Below, one piece after another: positions 23,584 through 31,883 of a DNA stretch of 33,252 bases; positions within the stretch are counted from its first letter, which is position 1, and each line of letters opens with the position of its first letter. A program made the translations under genes and the position numbers. Under the pieces are notes generated by a model. It was not told the origin of the DNA and did no database searches. It saw only the letters and a program-made list of their open reading frames with translations. The DNA is from an uncultured Collinsella sp. (GTDB lineage Bacteria; Actinomycetota; Coriobacteriia; Coriobacteriales; Coriobacteriaceae), in assembly GCA_902494565.1 (NCBI GenBank), contig CABUTN010000019.1:1-33252 (forward strand), given 5' to 3'.

Positions 23584-25041
23584 ATGGACTACAAGATTAC
23601 CGGCTACGAGCCCGCCCAGCTGTTCCATTTCTTTGAGGAGGTCAGCGCGATCCCCCGTGGGTCTGGCAACGAGAAGGGCATCAGCGATTTCCTGGTCGCG
23701 TTTGCCAAGGAGCGCGGTCTCGATGTGTATCAGGACGAGGTCTACAACGTCATCATTCGCAAGCCCGCATCTGCCGGCGCCGAGAATGCCCCGACCGTGA
23801 TGCTGCAGGGCCACATCGATATGGTGTGCGACAAGTTGGGCTCCGTTGAGCACGACTTTACGACCGATGGTATCGACCTGGTCGTCAAGGACGGCGTCCT
23901 TACCGCCAACGGCACCACCCTGGGCGCCGACAATGGTATCGCCGTCGCGCTTATGCTTACTGTGCTCAACGACGATTCGATTGCCCATCCGGCCCTCGAG
24001 TGCGTGTTCACCACCGACGAGGAGACCGGCCTGGTTGGCGCCGAGACGCTCGACAAGTCCCAGATCAGCGCCCGCACCATGATCAACCTCGACTCCGAGG
24101 AGGAGGGCGTTGCCACCGTCAGCTGCGCCGGCGGCGTCGTCGTTACCTACACCTGCCCCATCGTGCGCGAGCACAAGACCGGTAGCACCCTCACGCTCGA
24201 CATTTCCGGTCTGTTGGGCGGCCACTCCGGCAGTGATATCAACCTGGAGCGCGGCAACGGAAACCTCATCATGGCCCGCATCATCGACCGCCTGATGGTC
24301 GCCGGCGAGCCCGCCATCGTCAGCTTCAACGGCGGCACCAAGGACAACGCCATCAACCGTGAGTGCAAGGCCGTTCTGGTCTATGCCGATCACGCTGCCG
24401 CCGAGGCCGCGGCCCAGATCGCAAAGGGCATCATCGCCGACGTCACTGCCGAGCTCGAGGTCTTCGACCCCGGCTTTACCTGCACCGTCGAGATTGCCGA
24501 CGACGCCGAGGTCGAGGCCATGGACGAGAAGTCCGCGCTTGCCCTCATCCGCGCCCTGCGTCTTGCCCCTAACGGCGTGATTCGCCGCAACGTCGCCACC
24601 GACGGCTCCGTCGAGGTTTCCTCCAACATCGGCGTGGTCGCCACCTCCGATGACGAGGTCAAGATTATGCTGTCCCCGCGCTCCTCGATCACCTCGCTGC
24701 AGAACGAGTTCAAGGACCGCCTGCAGACGCTTGCCGATGTCCTGGGCTTCGACGCCAAGTTTGAGTTCGAGTATCCCGGCTGGAGCTATGCCGAGCATTC
24801 GCCGGTCCGCGAAGTCTTTGTCGAGAGCTATCGAGAGCTCTTTGGCTCCGAGCTGCGCATCGAGTCCATTCACGCCGGCCTTGAGTGCGGCCTGTTTGCC
24901 GAGGCTCTGCACGGCCTGGACGCCATCGCCGTGGGCCCGACGCTCTCCGATGTCCATACCCCGGACGAGAGCATGGAGCTCGCTTCTGCCGAGCGCTTCT
25001 ACGAGCTGCTCATCGACGTCCTCAAGCGCCTCGCTGCGTAA
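23584..25041 (+). CDS. pepD: Aminoacyl-histidine dipeptidase (PepD, M20 family)
   Basis: A cytoplasmic di-zinc dipeptidase that cleaves Xaa-His dipeptides and others. It has 485 residues, the same as Escherichia coli PepD. Visible sites include PRGSGNEKG, GHIDMVCDK with the first metal His and catalytic-site Asp, LGADNGI with the bridging Asp, TDEETGLVGA with the general-base Glu pair, and NLDSEEEG. The lid domain lies between about 200 and 380, and the C-terminal LECGLFAEALHGLDAIAVGPT closes the site. The ATG at 23584 has AAGGAGG; longer in-frame starts at 23479 are not supported. It lies alone between two terminators. It may recycle peptides made by Clp proteolysis (inference). Confidence 0.94.
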   Translation: MDYKITGYEPAQLFHFFEEVSAIPRGSGNEKGISDFLVAFAKERGLDVYQDEVYNVIIRKPASAGAENAPTVMLQGHIDMVCDKLGSVEHDFTTDGIDLVVKDGVLTANGTTLGADNGIAVALMLTVLNDDSIAHPALECVFTTDEETGLVGAETLDKSQISARTMINLDSEEEGVATVSCAGGVVVTYTCPIVREHKTGSTLTLDISGLLGGHSGSDINLERGNGNLIMARIIDRLMVAGEPAIVSFNGGTKDNAINRECKAVLVYADHAAAEAAAQIAKGIIADVTAELEVFDPGFTCTVEIADDAEVEAMDEKSALALIRALRLAPNGVIRRNVATDGSVEVSSNIGVVATSDDEVKIMLSPRSSITSLQNEFKDRLQTLADVLGFDAKFEFEYPGWSYAEHSPVREVFVESYRELFGSELRIESIHAGLECGLFAEALHGLDAIAVGPTLSDVHTPDESMELASAERFYELLIDVLKRLAA

Positions 25042-25096
25042 AGGTTGCGCTAGCAGCAGTCCGAGCCACGTGCTAGCGGATTGCAAATGACATTAT

Positions 25097-25141
25097 GAGA
25101 GGGGGCACCCGGTCTTTTGCGACGGGTGTCCCCTCTCTTTT
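25097..25141 (+). terminator. Intrinsic terminator of pepD
   Basis: A 15-bp stem with one G-U (arms 25097-25111 and 25123-25137) is followed by TTTTG. It lies in the convergent gap between pepD and hipA, with the U-tract on the pepD side. Confidence 0.9.
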
Positions 25142-25168
25142 GTTTGATAATTGCGAAATTACGGCCAC

Positions 25169-26473
25169 CTAGTCCATTTCTGCCCTGATGAGGTCGAGGG
25201 CGCGCTGGCAGTTTTCGCGGACGGGGCCGAGCATATGCTCGCGCAGGTCCGCCATGCCGGGCAGGTCGGCGTATTCGTCCATGACCTCTTCCATGCAAAT
25301 GGGTACCTCGTAGGCGAGGTCCATCATGGTCGCAAAGCAAAACTTCTCGGATAGCCCGGCATCGGTGAGCGTCGCCTCCAGCGTGGGGTCGCCCATACCG
25401 TGGTATCGGCGGATAGCGCCTGGACCGATGCACCCCACACGATTTTCGCCGCCAACGCTCATGGCAAGGCGCGCCCGGCGGCGCATGCGCTCATACGCCA
25501 AACCCGACGCGACATCGTACATTCGAGCCATCATGGCTGCGCCGTCGTTTCCAAGGAGCAGGGAATAGTTTTTCGCGTGCGCATCCGGTGCGCCGATGAT
25601 GGCGTTAAAGAAAAGTATCTGCGTAAACAGATACAGGTTAAGTTGATGGTGGCTCGTATTTACGAGGAGCTCTTGAATGTCGCGTGTGGTCGGGCCGCCG
25701 TCTGCCGTGTACTTTTGGGCGGGCATCACCCCAAGTGCCTGACAGAGGTCTTCTTGATGTAGGCGCCTGATCGTTCCGTCTTTGACTTTCACGCGGTCAT
25801 AGCGCTCAACAATGAGGGCAGGTTCGTCCTCAAACATACGATATTCGACGTTTGCCGTTGCGATGCCGGCGCGCTGGGCGCTTTTCATGCAGACAAACTC
25901 ATTGAGAGCCTCGAGTTTAAATCCGATAACGCCATTTTTGAAAATATGCGTCGTGGGCGAGGAGCCCATGCATTCGCACCAGCGGTCGTTTATGAACGCG
26001 AGCGCGAACTTGCCCTGGTTGCCTCCAAGTGACCAACTTTCATCTAGACCCATCCACGATGCATCGCGGTCATCTCTGATCGACTTGAGACGAAGAGCAA
26101 TTTCGTGGTCGTCTATAGGGCGGTATTCGCCAGCGCGATGCAGGACGGCGTCGGCATCTTCTTCGGCACAAAACTGCACTCCGCCCGGACAGTCGAGTCC
26201 GATATGGCTGAGCAACGCAACGGGATTGTTGGGCCTAACGTCGAATTCGGCGGCAATCGCTTTTCGTTGGTCCTCGCTGTCGGGTAGAAGGCCAAACAGG
26301 TACGGATTCATGACCTGTTGTCCGTATGTGCGATTCGATACGGGTATGTTGGTCGATAGGGCTGGCCCGTCATAGTCATGATCGTAGGTAAAGCTGATAA
26401 GACCGTTCTCATCTTGCGCGAGCGTTCCAGCAGGCACGCCGCAAATAATGGTCCGAAGTGATGTTCTGGCCAT
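25169..26473 (-). CDS. hipA: HipA-family serine/threonine kinase toxin
   Basis: The 434-residue kinase of a HipBA-type toxin-antitoxin module; Escherichia coli HipA phosphorylates glutamyl-tRNA synthetase and causes dormancy. It has the N-terminal HipA domain (about 1-105). The glycine-rich ATP loop SLGGNQGKFAL is at 148-158, whose Ser148 matches the autophosphorylated Ser150. VERYDR is at 222-227, LHQED at 238, the catalytic loop GAPDAHAKN at 294-302 with Asp297, and the metal-binding Asp320 in YDVAS. All key residues are intact, so it should be active. It starts 3 bases after hipB. The target protein is not predictable. Third codon positions look less GC-rich than neighbours, which may indicate transfer. 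Confidence 0.93.
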   Translation of the reverse strand: MARTSLRTIICGVPAGTLAQDENGLISFTYDHDYDGPALSTNIPVSNRTYGQQVMNPYLFGLLPDSEDQRKAIAAEFDVRPNNPVALLSHIGLDCPGGVQFCAEEDADAVLHRAGEYRPIDDHEIALRLKSIRDDRDASWMGLDESWSLGGNQGKFALAFINDRWCECMGSSPTTHIFKNGVIGFKLEALNEFVCMKSAQRAGIATANVEYRMFEDEPALIVERYDRVKVKDGTIRRLHQEDLCQALGVMPAQKYTADGGPTTRDIQELLVNTSHHQLNLYLFTQILFFNAIIGAPDAHAKNYSLLLGNDGAAMMARMYDVASGLAYERMRRRARLAMSVGGENRVGCIGPGAIRRYHGMGDPTLEATLTDAGLSEKFCFATMMDLAYEVPICMEEVMDEYADLPGMADLREHMLGPVRENCQRALDLIRAEMD

Positions 26474-26476
26474 TGG

Positions 26477-26944
26477 CTATTTCCCTTCGGGCATGGTTTG
26501 GCTAGATGCGTTTGCGGCAATCGAGACTCCGAGATTGGACATGGCGAAATCGGCGAAGGCCCTGTCGTAGAGCTCGGACGTAAGGGGGGTATCTGCAAGA
26601 GCCGGAATGGTTGTGCTGCGACGGTTGCGATGATGAAGACGTTGAGCGTGATGGCGTCTGGAGGTGCTGCAAGGTTGATCAGCATGCGGGGCGTCGACTG
26701 GGTGCTCATTTTTCGTTTCGCTTATATCCCCTTGTGCTGCGAGCGCCAGTTCAAGAGCGTCGAAAATCGCCAGCAGCTTGTCGAGTCGAATGCCGGTGGC
26801 GTCTCCTAGCTCGAGCGATGCAAGCAGGCGCTCCGAAACACCGGCCTTTTTGGCGAGGGTGGCACGGGTGAGACCCTGAGTCTCGCGTGCCTGGCGCACG
26901 TAGATGCCAGCTTGGCGTGGTGTGGTGATGGGAAGGGTATCCAC
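26477..26944 (-). CDS. hipB: HipB-like HTH antitoxin
   Basis: A 155-residue partner and repressor of the HipA module. Residues about 11-66 form an XRE/Cro-type helix-turn-helix (YVRQARETQGLTRATLAKKA, then SERLLASLELGDATG). The start is GTG at 26944 with TAGGAGA upstream. The C-terminal end (ELYDRAFADFAMSNLGVSI) looks structured. The stretch between (about residues 80-125) is an Arg/His/Pro/Ser-rich linker that reads poorly as protein, while another frame there looks more hydrophobic. A pair of compensating frameshifts is possible. Three operators lie directly upstream, so autoregulation is expected. Confidence 0.88.
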   Translation of the reverse strand: MDTLPITTPRQAGIYVRQARETQGLTRATLAKKAGVSERLLASLELGDATGIRLDKLLAIFDALELALAAQGDISETKNEHPVDAPHADQPCSTSRRHHAQRLHHRNRRSTTIPALADTPLTSELYDRAFADFAMSNLGVSIAANASSQTMPEGK

Positions 26945-26957
26945 GGCTATCTCCTAA

Positions 26958-27029
26958 CGTGCAGGCTTTTGCATCCTAGTATGACATGCAAAAGTCTGCA
27001 TGAAAAGGCCTCATGCAAAAGTCTGCATG
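26958..27029 (-). promoter_or_regulatory. Three HipB operators at 27-bp spacing
   Basis: Two identical 18-base sites, CATGCAAAAGTCTGCATG, start at 26985 and 27012; each has palindromic ends CATGCA/TGCATG. A third copy in opposite orientation, with 3 differences, spans 26958-26975. Starts are exactly 27 bases apart. On the reverse strand a weak promoter (TTTTCA, 17 bases, CATACT) spans the middle site. Binding would shut off hipBA. Confidence 0.82.
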
Positions 27030-27036
27030 AGGCCTT
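27003..27036 (-). terminator. mntP terminator overlapping a hip operator
   Basis: On the reverse strand, perfect 13-bp arms (27024-27036 and 27005-27017) with a 6-base loop are followed by TTTT. It lies about 30 bases after the mntP stop. The outer operator (27012-27029) forms the top of this stem, so one sequence serves both purposes. Confidence 0.75.
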
Positions 27037-27064
27037 ATACGGACGTTTAGTTTTGAAGGGTGTT

Positions 27065-27643
27065 TTACAGCACTAAAATCCCTAGGTGCTCCAGCAAAAT
27101 CTTGAGGCCGATGAGGATGAGCACAACGCCGCCCACGATGGTGGCGGGCTTTTCGTAGCGCGCGCCAAAGATGCGGCCAATCGCCACGCCGGCAACGGAG
27201 AAGATGAAGGTCGTGATGCCTATGAGCGACACGGCGGGAACGATGTCGACGGAAAGCGCGGCGAACGAGATGCCCACGGCCAGGGCGTCAATCGAGGTGG
27301 CGATGGCGAGGATCAGGTACTCGCCCAGGTCAATCTTTTCGGCATCCTTGCCGTCGCCTTCATCCTCGTCTTCGGTAAAGGCCTCCCACAACATTTTGCC
27401 GCCGATAAAGGCGAGCAGGATAAAGGCGATCCAATGGTCGATGGGTCCGATGATGCCCATGAATTGACTGCCGAGCGCCCATCCGATTACGGGCATGCCG
27501 GCCTGAAAGCCGCCAAAGAACAAGCCGAGCACCACGGCGACCTTAAGGTTGATCTTTTTCATGCCGAGACCCTTGCAGATGGAAACGGCAAAGGCGTCCA
27601 TCGAAAGGCCAACGGCGAGCAATACGAGCTCTGCGAGTCCCAT
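27065..27643 (-). CDS. mntP: Manganese efflux pump MntP
   Basis: A 192-residue six-helix membrane protein that exports Mn2+. Two homologous halves each carry the conserved Asp motif: SMDAFAVSICKGLG at the N-terminus and SIDALAVGISFA in the second half. Between them a charged cytoplasmic loop, EDEDEGDGKD, is seen. GGFQAGMPVIGW and the GGKMLWEAF turn are typical of the family. The ATG at 27643 has AGAGGGAG upstream; a longer frame reads back through the riboswitch and is rejected. Regulation by the Mn2+ riboswitch at 27697-27830 is strongly supported and confirms the function. Confidence 0.95.
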   Translation of the reverse strand: MGLAELVLLAVGLSMDAFAVSICKGLGMKKINLKVAVVLGLFFGGFQAGMPVIGWALGSQFMGIIGPIDHWIAFILLAFIGGKMLWEAFTEDEDEGDGKDAEKIDLGEYLILAIATSIDALAVGISFAALSVDIVPAVSLIGITTFIFSVAGVAIGRIFGARYEKPATIVGGVVLILIGLKILLEHLGILVL

Positions 27644-27696
27644 AGTCTGGCTCCCTCTCTGCGGGCGGGCCCGCGTGTACCTCTTGGGGGAGTAAC

Positions 27697-27830
27697 AAAA
27701 AAGACCCGTGGCGTACGCGTTGCGCGCACAGCCACGAGTCTCGTTCATTAAGGCAAGCCAGGCCGCATCGGCCAGTGTGTTGACTTGCCGCGCCACCGGA
27801 GGCGAACCCGATCACGCGACTACTCCCTCA
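27697..27830 (-). promoter_or_regulatory. yybP-ykoY manganese riboswitch with terminator
   Basis: Reading the reverse strand: GAGGGAGTAG (27829-27820), then TCAACACACTGGC, a GGCC stem, and GAACGAGACT are the conserved blocks of this aptamer. An 11-bp stem (one mismatch; arms 27731-27741 and 27702-27712) follows and ends in six T, 53 bases before mntP. Known members switch mntP on when Mn2+ is high. Confidence 0.87.
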
Positions 27831-27990
27831 TTTATGCGAATCCCGATGCTACCACATAAGCAGCTCATTTGGATTGGGGCTCTCAGCTGTGTTCGCTCAT
27901 TCTGTAAGCATCGGATTTTGCGGGCGTCACAGGGGCAAACCGTGAGAAACTTATTGACGTTTATGGAGCGTATACGATGGGAGCGATGCC
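27831..27990. other. Divergent promoter region mntP/disA
   Basis: The 160 bases between the riboswitch and disA must hold both promoters. Candidate boxes are TTGACG and TATACG near 27955-27978 for disA (spacer too short to pair) and TAGCAT on the reverse strand for mntP. None is convincing, and no open frame is seen. Confidence 0.35.
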
Positions 27991-29058
27991 TTGGATAAGA
28001 ACGAGCTGCAAAAGCGTATGGAACAGGCCATTCGCCTGACGGCACCTGGCCAGCCGATCCGCACCGCCCTCGACATGATCATTGCTGGTCACCTGGGCGC
28101 CCTTATCTGTGTCGGCGACACCGAAAACGTGCTCGCCGCCGGTAACGACGGCTTCCCGCTCAACATTTCGTTTACCTCGAACCGCCTGTTCGAGCTTTCC
28201 AAGATGGACGGCGCCATCGTTATCGATGGCGACCTCACCCAGATCCTGCGCGCCAACTTCCACCTCAATCCCGATCCCTCGCTCGCCACGAGTGAGACGG
28301 GCATGCGTCACCGTACTGCCGCTCGCATGTCGGTGCTCACCGACGCCATCGTGATCTCGGTCTCGGCTCGTCGCGCCGTCGTTAACGTGTACGTCCACGG
28401 CAAGAGTTACGAGATCCAGCCCGTCACCACCATCATGAGCTCGGTCAACCAGCTCGTCGCCACGCTCCAGACTACCCGTCAGTCGCTCGACCGCTCCCTG
28501 CTGCGCCTGACGGCCCTCGAGCTCGACGACTACGTCACGCTCGCCGACATTACCGGTATTTTCTCGAGCTTCGAGATCATGCAGCAGGCAAAGACCGAGC
28601 TTAAGGATTGCATTGTCAAGCTGGGCAACCAGGGCAAGCTCGTGCAGATGCAGCTCGAGCAGCTCGCGGGCTCCAGCATGGATACCGAATACGACTTGAT
28701 GATCCGCGACTACGCAAGCGATTCCTCTGAGGCCAACGCCGAGAAGATTCGCGCTGAGCTGAGCCGCATGACGCCTAAGGACCTGTCCGACCCGCAGCAC
28801 GTGGCGGCAGTTCTGGGCTATGACGACCTGGACGAGGACTCCGTCATGACGCCGCTGGGCCTGCGCACGCTTTCGCGCGTGTCCGTCGTGCGCGACGGCG
28901 TGGCCGAGAAGATCGTCGACGAGTATGGCTCGCTGCAGGAGCTCATGGATGACATCAGCGAGGACCCGGAGCGCCTGGGCGACTTTGGCGTCAACAACCC
29001 TGCCATTCTTGCGGACTCGCTGTACCGCATGAAGGGCACCAAACAGGGGAACGCATAA
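27991..29058 (+). CDS. disA: DNA integrity scanning diadenylate cyclase DisA
   Basis: Makes c-di-AMP from two ATP and is inhibited by branched DNA in Bacillus; 355 residues, octameric in known members. The cyclase (DAC) domain has the DGA motif at 73-75 (KMDGAIVIDGD) and RHRTA at 106-110 (GMRHRTAARMS), both intact. A helical linker follows, and the C-terminal helix-hairpin-helix region contains LRTLSRVSVV and the DNA-binding end. The start is TTG at 27991 with GGGAG 8 bases upstream; a shorter ATG start at 28018 would cut the N-terminal helix. It overlaps ispD by one base. radA, its usual partner upstream in Bacillus, is absent here. Confidence 0.95.
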   Translation: MDKNELQKRMEQAIRLTAPGQPIRTALDMIIAGHLGALICVGDTENVLAAGNDGFPLNISFTSNRLFELSKMDGAIVIDGDLTQILRANFHLNPDPSLATSETGMRHRTAARMSVLTDAIVISVSARRAVVNVYVHGKSYEIQPVTTIMSSVNQLVATLQTTRQSLDRSLLRLTALELDDYVTLADITGIFSSFEIMQQAKTELKDCIVKLGNQGKLVQMQLEQLAGSSMDTEYDLMIRDYASDSSEANAEKIRAELSRMTPKDLSDPQHVAAVLGYDDLDEDSVMTPLGLRTLSRVSVVRDGVAEKIVDEYGSLQELMDDISEDPERLGDFGVNNPAILADSLYRMKGTKQGNA

Positions 29059-29786
29059 TGGCGCCCGTATGCGCCGTGGTCGTTGCCGGTGGCAGCGGTC
29101 AGCGCTTTGGAAATCCCGGCGGCAAGCAGCTCGTTAACGTGGCAGGTCGTCCGCTCATGAGCTGGTCCATCCGCGCGTTCGATCGTAGCGACAAGGTCGG
29201 CCACATTGTGGTGGTGTGTCCTGCCGAGCGCCGTGCCGAGATGCGCCGCCTGGCCATCGACCCGTTTGACTATGACACGCCCATCAGCTTTGCCGATGCC
29301 GGTGATACTCGTCAGGATTCCACCCGCGCCGGCGTGCACGCGGTGCCGGCGGGTTTCGAATATGTCGCTATCCACGACGGCGCCCGTCCGCTCATCACGA
29401 CCGAGGCTATCGACCACGCTATCGACGTGCTCGTGAGCGACCGTGCTCTTGACGGTGTCGTGTGCGGTCAGCCCGCGATCGACACGCTCAAGATCGTTGA
29501 CGGCGATAACATCGTCGAGACGCCGCCGCGTGAGCTCTATTGGGCCGCGCAGACGCCGCAGATCTTTAGTGTCGACGCCATGAAGCGCGCCCATGCCGCG
29601 GCGATTGCCGAGGGCTTTATCGGCACGGATGATTCGTCACTGGTCGAGCGCATGGGCGGACGCGTCCGTTGCGTTCAGAGCCCGCGCGACAACCTTAAGG
29701 TGACGGTGCCCGAGGACCTGCGTCCTGTAACCGCGATTCTGCTCGGTCGCATGGCCGAGGGAGAGGACCTTCCCCATGTTCAGTAA
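29058..29786 (+). CDS. ispD: 2-C-methyl-D-erythritol 4-phosphate cytidylyltransferase
   Basis: Transfers CMP from CTP to methylerythritol phosphate, the third MEP step. It has 242 residues. The CTP-binding loop is VVAGGSGQRFGNPGGKQL near residues 8-25. VAIHDGARPLIT follows near 110, then a substrate-binding segment around LYWAAQTPQIF, and the end has NLKVTVPEDL. The ATG overlaps the disA TAA (TAATG), so the two are translationally coupled. Its last 11 bases overlap ispF, so this is a tight operon. Confidence 0.95.
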   Translation: MAPVCAVVVAGGSGQRFGNPGGKQLVNVAGRPLMSWSIRAFDRSDKVGHIVVVCPAERRAEMRRLAIDPFDYDTPISFADAGDTRQDSTRAGVHAVPAGFEYVAIHDGARPLITTEAIDHAIDVLVSDRALDGVVCGQPAIDTLKIVDGDNIVETPPRELYWAAQTPQIFSVDAMKRAHAAAIAEGFIGTDDSSLVERMGGRVRCVQSPRDNLKVTVPEDLRPVTAILLGRMAEGEDLPHVQ

Positions 29787-30270
29787 CCTGCGCATTGGCC
29801 ATGGCTACGACGTCCACCGTCTGGTGGAGGGGCGTCGATGTATCATCGGCGGTGTCGACATTCCCTACGAGCGCGGCCTGCTGGGCCACTCGGATGCCGA
29901 TGTGCTCGCGCACGCCTTGGCCGACGCCATTCTGGGCGCCTGCCGCGGGGGAGACATCGGCAAGCTATTCCCCGACACCGATCCCGCCTATGAGGGCGCC
30001 GACTCGATGGTGCTGCTCGCTCGCGTGATGGACTATGCGCGCGAGCTGGGCTTCGAGTTTGTCGATGCCGATTGCACCATTGCCTGTCAGCAACCCAAGA
30101 TCACCCCGCACCGCGATGCCATGCGCGCCAACCTTGCCCATGCCCTGGGCGTTGACGTCGAAAACGTGGGCGTCGCCGCCACTACGACCGAAAAGCTCGG
30201 TTGGGAAGGCCAGGGCGAGGGAATCGGCGCCTGGGCCGTCTGCCTGCTACAGAAAACCGTTAAGGAGTAA
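29776..30270 (+). CDS. ispF: 2-C-methyl-D-erythritol 2,4-cyclodiphosphate synthase
   Basis: Cyclises CDP-methylerythritol phosphate with loss of CMP, the fifth MEP step; trimeric. It has 164 residues. Zinc ligands are Asp12 and His14 in GHGYDVHRL and the His in LLGHSDADVLAHAL near 46. The end has the conserved ATTTEKLGWEGQGEGI. The ATG is inside the last codons of ispD, with GGGAGAGG upstream. cysS starts 3 bases after its stop. Confidence 0.96.
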   Translation: MFSNLRIGHGYDVHRLVEGRRCIIGGVDIPYERGLLGHSDADVLAHALADAILGACRGGDIGKLFPDTDPAYEGADSMVLLARVMDYARELGFEFVDADCTIACQQPKITPHRDAMRANLAHALGVDVENVGVAATTTEKLGWEGQGEGIGAWAVCLLQKTVKE

Positions 30271-30273
30271 CGA

Positions 30274-31740
30274 ATGCGTATCTACAACAGCGCTACCCAT
30301 AAAAAGGAAGAGTTCCAGCCCATCGAGTCCGGCAAGGTCCGCATGTACGTGTGCGGCCCCACGGTCTACGACAACATCCATATCGGCAATGCCCGCACGT
30401 TCATCAGCTTTGACGTGATTCGTCGCTGGCTCATCGCGAGCGGCTACGAGGTCACGTTCGCCCAGAACCTCACCGATGTCGATGACAAGATCATCAAGCG
30501 CGCCAACGAGCAGGGCCGCACGGCCGCCGAGGTCGCGACGGAGTTCTCCGACAAGTTCATCGGCGTCATGCGCGCCGCCAACGTGCTCGATCCCGATGTG
30601 CGCCCCCGCGCCACCAAGGAGATCGGCCCCATGATCGCCATGATCAAGACGCTTATCGAGCAGGGCCACGCTTACGCAGCCGATAACGGCGATGTGTACT
30701 TTGCCGTGCGCAGCGATCCCAACTATGGTCAGGTCTCGGGCCGCAACATCGACGACCTTATGGTTGGCGCGCGCATCGAGGAGAACGAGGACAAGAACGA
30801 CCCGCTCGACTTTGCCCTGTGGAAGGCCGCCAAGCCCGGCGAGCCCAGCTGGCCGAGCCCCTGGGGCGAGGGCCGTCCCGGTTGGCACACCGAGTGCGCC
30901 GCCATGGTGCATCGCTACCTGGGCACTCCGATCGACATCCACGGCGGCGGCTCCGACCTTGCCTTCCCGCATCACGAGAACGAGTGCGCTCAGGCCACCT
31001 GCGCCTGGCACCAGGGCTTCTCCAACACCTGGATGCACACGGGCATGCTGCTGGTAGACGGCGAGAAGATGTCCAAGTCGCTCGGCAACTTCTTTACGCT
31101 GGCCGAGGTCCTCGAGCAGCACTCCGCCGCCGCCCTGCGCCTGCTGATGCTGCAGACGAGCTATCGCTCGCCGCTCGACTTTTCTTGGGAGCGCCTGGAG
31201 GGTGCCGAGAACTCGCTCACGCGTATCGCCGGTACGGTCGAGAACCTGCGCTGGGCCGCGAACCATGCGACGGCCGATGCCGATGAGGCAGCATCCGAGG
31301 CGTTTGCCGCCAAGGCCGCCGAGACCCGTGCCACCTTTAAGGAGTGCATGGACGACGACTTTAACACCGCCGGTGCCATGGGTGCTGTCTTTGGCTTTGT
31401 GACCGAGTGCAACCAGTACCTGGAGCAGGCGGGCGATGCTGCCGACAAGGCCGCAGTCCTGGCTGCCGCCGATACGCTGGCCGAGCTGCTCGATACGTTT
31501 GGCGTTGAGCTTCCCGAGCCCAAGGTCGAGCTGCCGCTGGGTCTGCTGGGCGTTGCCGCCGGTCTGGTTGCCTATACGGGCGACGACGTGGACGAGGCTG
31601 CCGCCAAGATTCTCGAGGCCCGCGCCGAGGCCCGTGCCGCCAAGAACTGGGATCTGGCCGACGCCATCCGCGACCAGCTCAAGGACCTGGGCCTCACCAT
31701 TGAGGATACGGCCGCGGGCACTCGTATTAAGAGTCTCTAG
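30274..31740 (+). CDS. cysS: Cysteinyl-tRNA synthetase
   Basis: A class I synthetase that charges tRNA-Cys, with a catalytic zinc; 488 residues. The HIGH-like signature is HIGNAR in YVCGPTVYDNIHIGNARTF, preceded by the zinc Cys of VCGPT. Further zinc ligands are in GWHTECAAM and HHENECAQ. KMSKSLGNF is near residue 265. The C-terminal DALR and helical tRNA-binding parts end in DLGLTIEDTAAGTRIKSL. The ATG follows AAGGAG, which overlaps the ispF end. It is followed by 143 bases without a clear gene. Confidence 0.97.
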   Translation: MRIYNSATHKKEEFQPIESGKVRMYVCGPTVYDNIHIGNARTFISFDVIRRWLIASGYEVTFAQNLTDVDDKIIKRANEQGRTAAEVATEFSDKFIGVMRAANVLDPDVRPRATKEIGPMIAMIKTLIEQGHAYAADNGDVYFAVRSDPNYGQVSGRNIDDLMVGARIEENEDKNDPLDFALWKAAKPGEPSWPSPWGEGRPGWHTECAAMVHRYLGTPIDIHGGGSDLAFPHHENECAQATCAWHQGFSNTWMHTGMLLVDGEKMSKSLGNFFTLAEVLEQHSAAALRLLMLQTSYRSPLDFSWERLEGAENSLTRIAGTVENLRWAANHATADADEAASEAFAAKAAETRATFKECMDDDFNTAGAMGAVFGFVTECNQYLEQAGDAADKAAVLAAADTLAELLDTFGVELPEPKVELPLGLLGVAAGLVAYTGDDVDEAAAKILEARAEARAAKNWDLADAIRDQLKDLGLTIEDTAAGTRIKSL

Positions 31741-31883
31741 TATTTGTCGACCGTTCGAGGTGCGGCAGATTGCCTTGAAAGAGGAGGGCATAGACCTGGT
31801 GGTCATGCCCGACGATTGAAAGGCAAGGTGCCGTGGCTCGGACGGTCGATTCTTGTTCGTTATCTATTTAAGGAGGCCGTCCT

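Noticed and set aside
26308..26709. Separate reverse-strand gene between hipB and hipA
   Set aside because: It overlaps both genes, lacks a ribosome site and resembles no family; kept only as a hint of frameshift in hipB.
26985..27029. Short direct repeats as a CRISPR array
   Set aside because: Only two exact copies, 9-base spacers, palindromic form and position before hipB; operators explain them better.
27644..27796. N-terminal extension of mntP
   Set aside because: This is the riboswitch; the correct start has its own ribosome site and matches family length.
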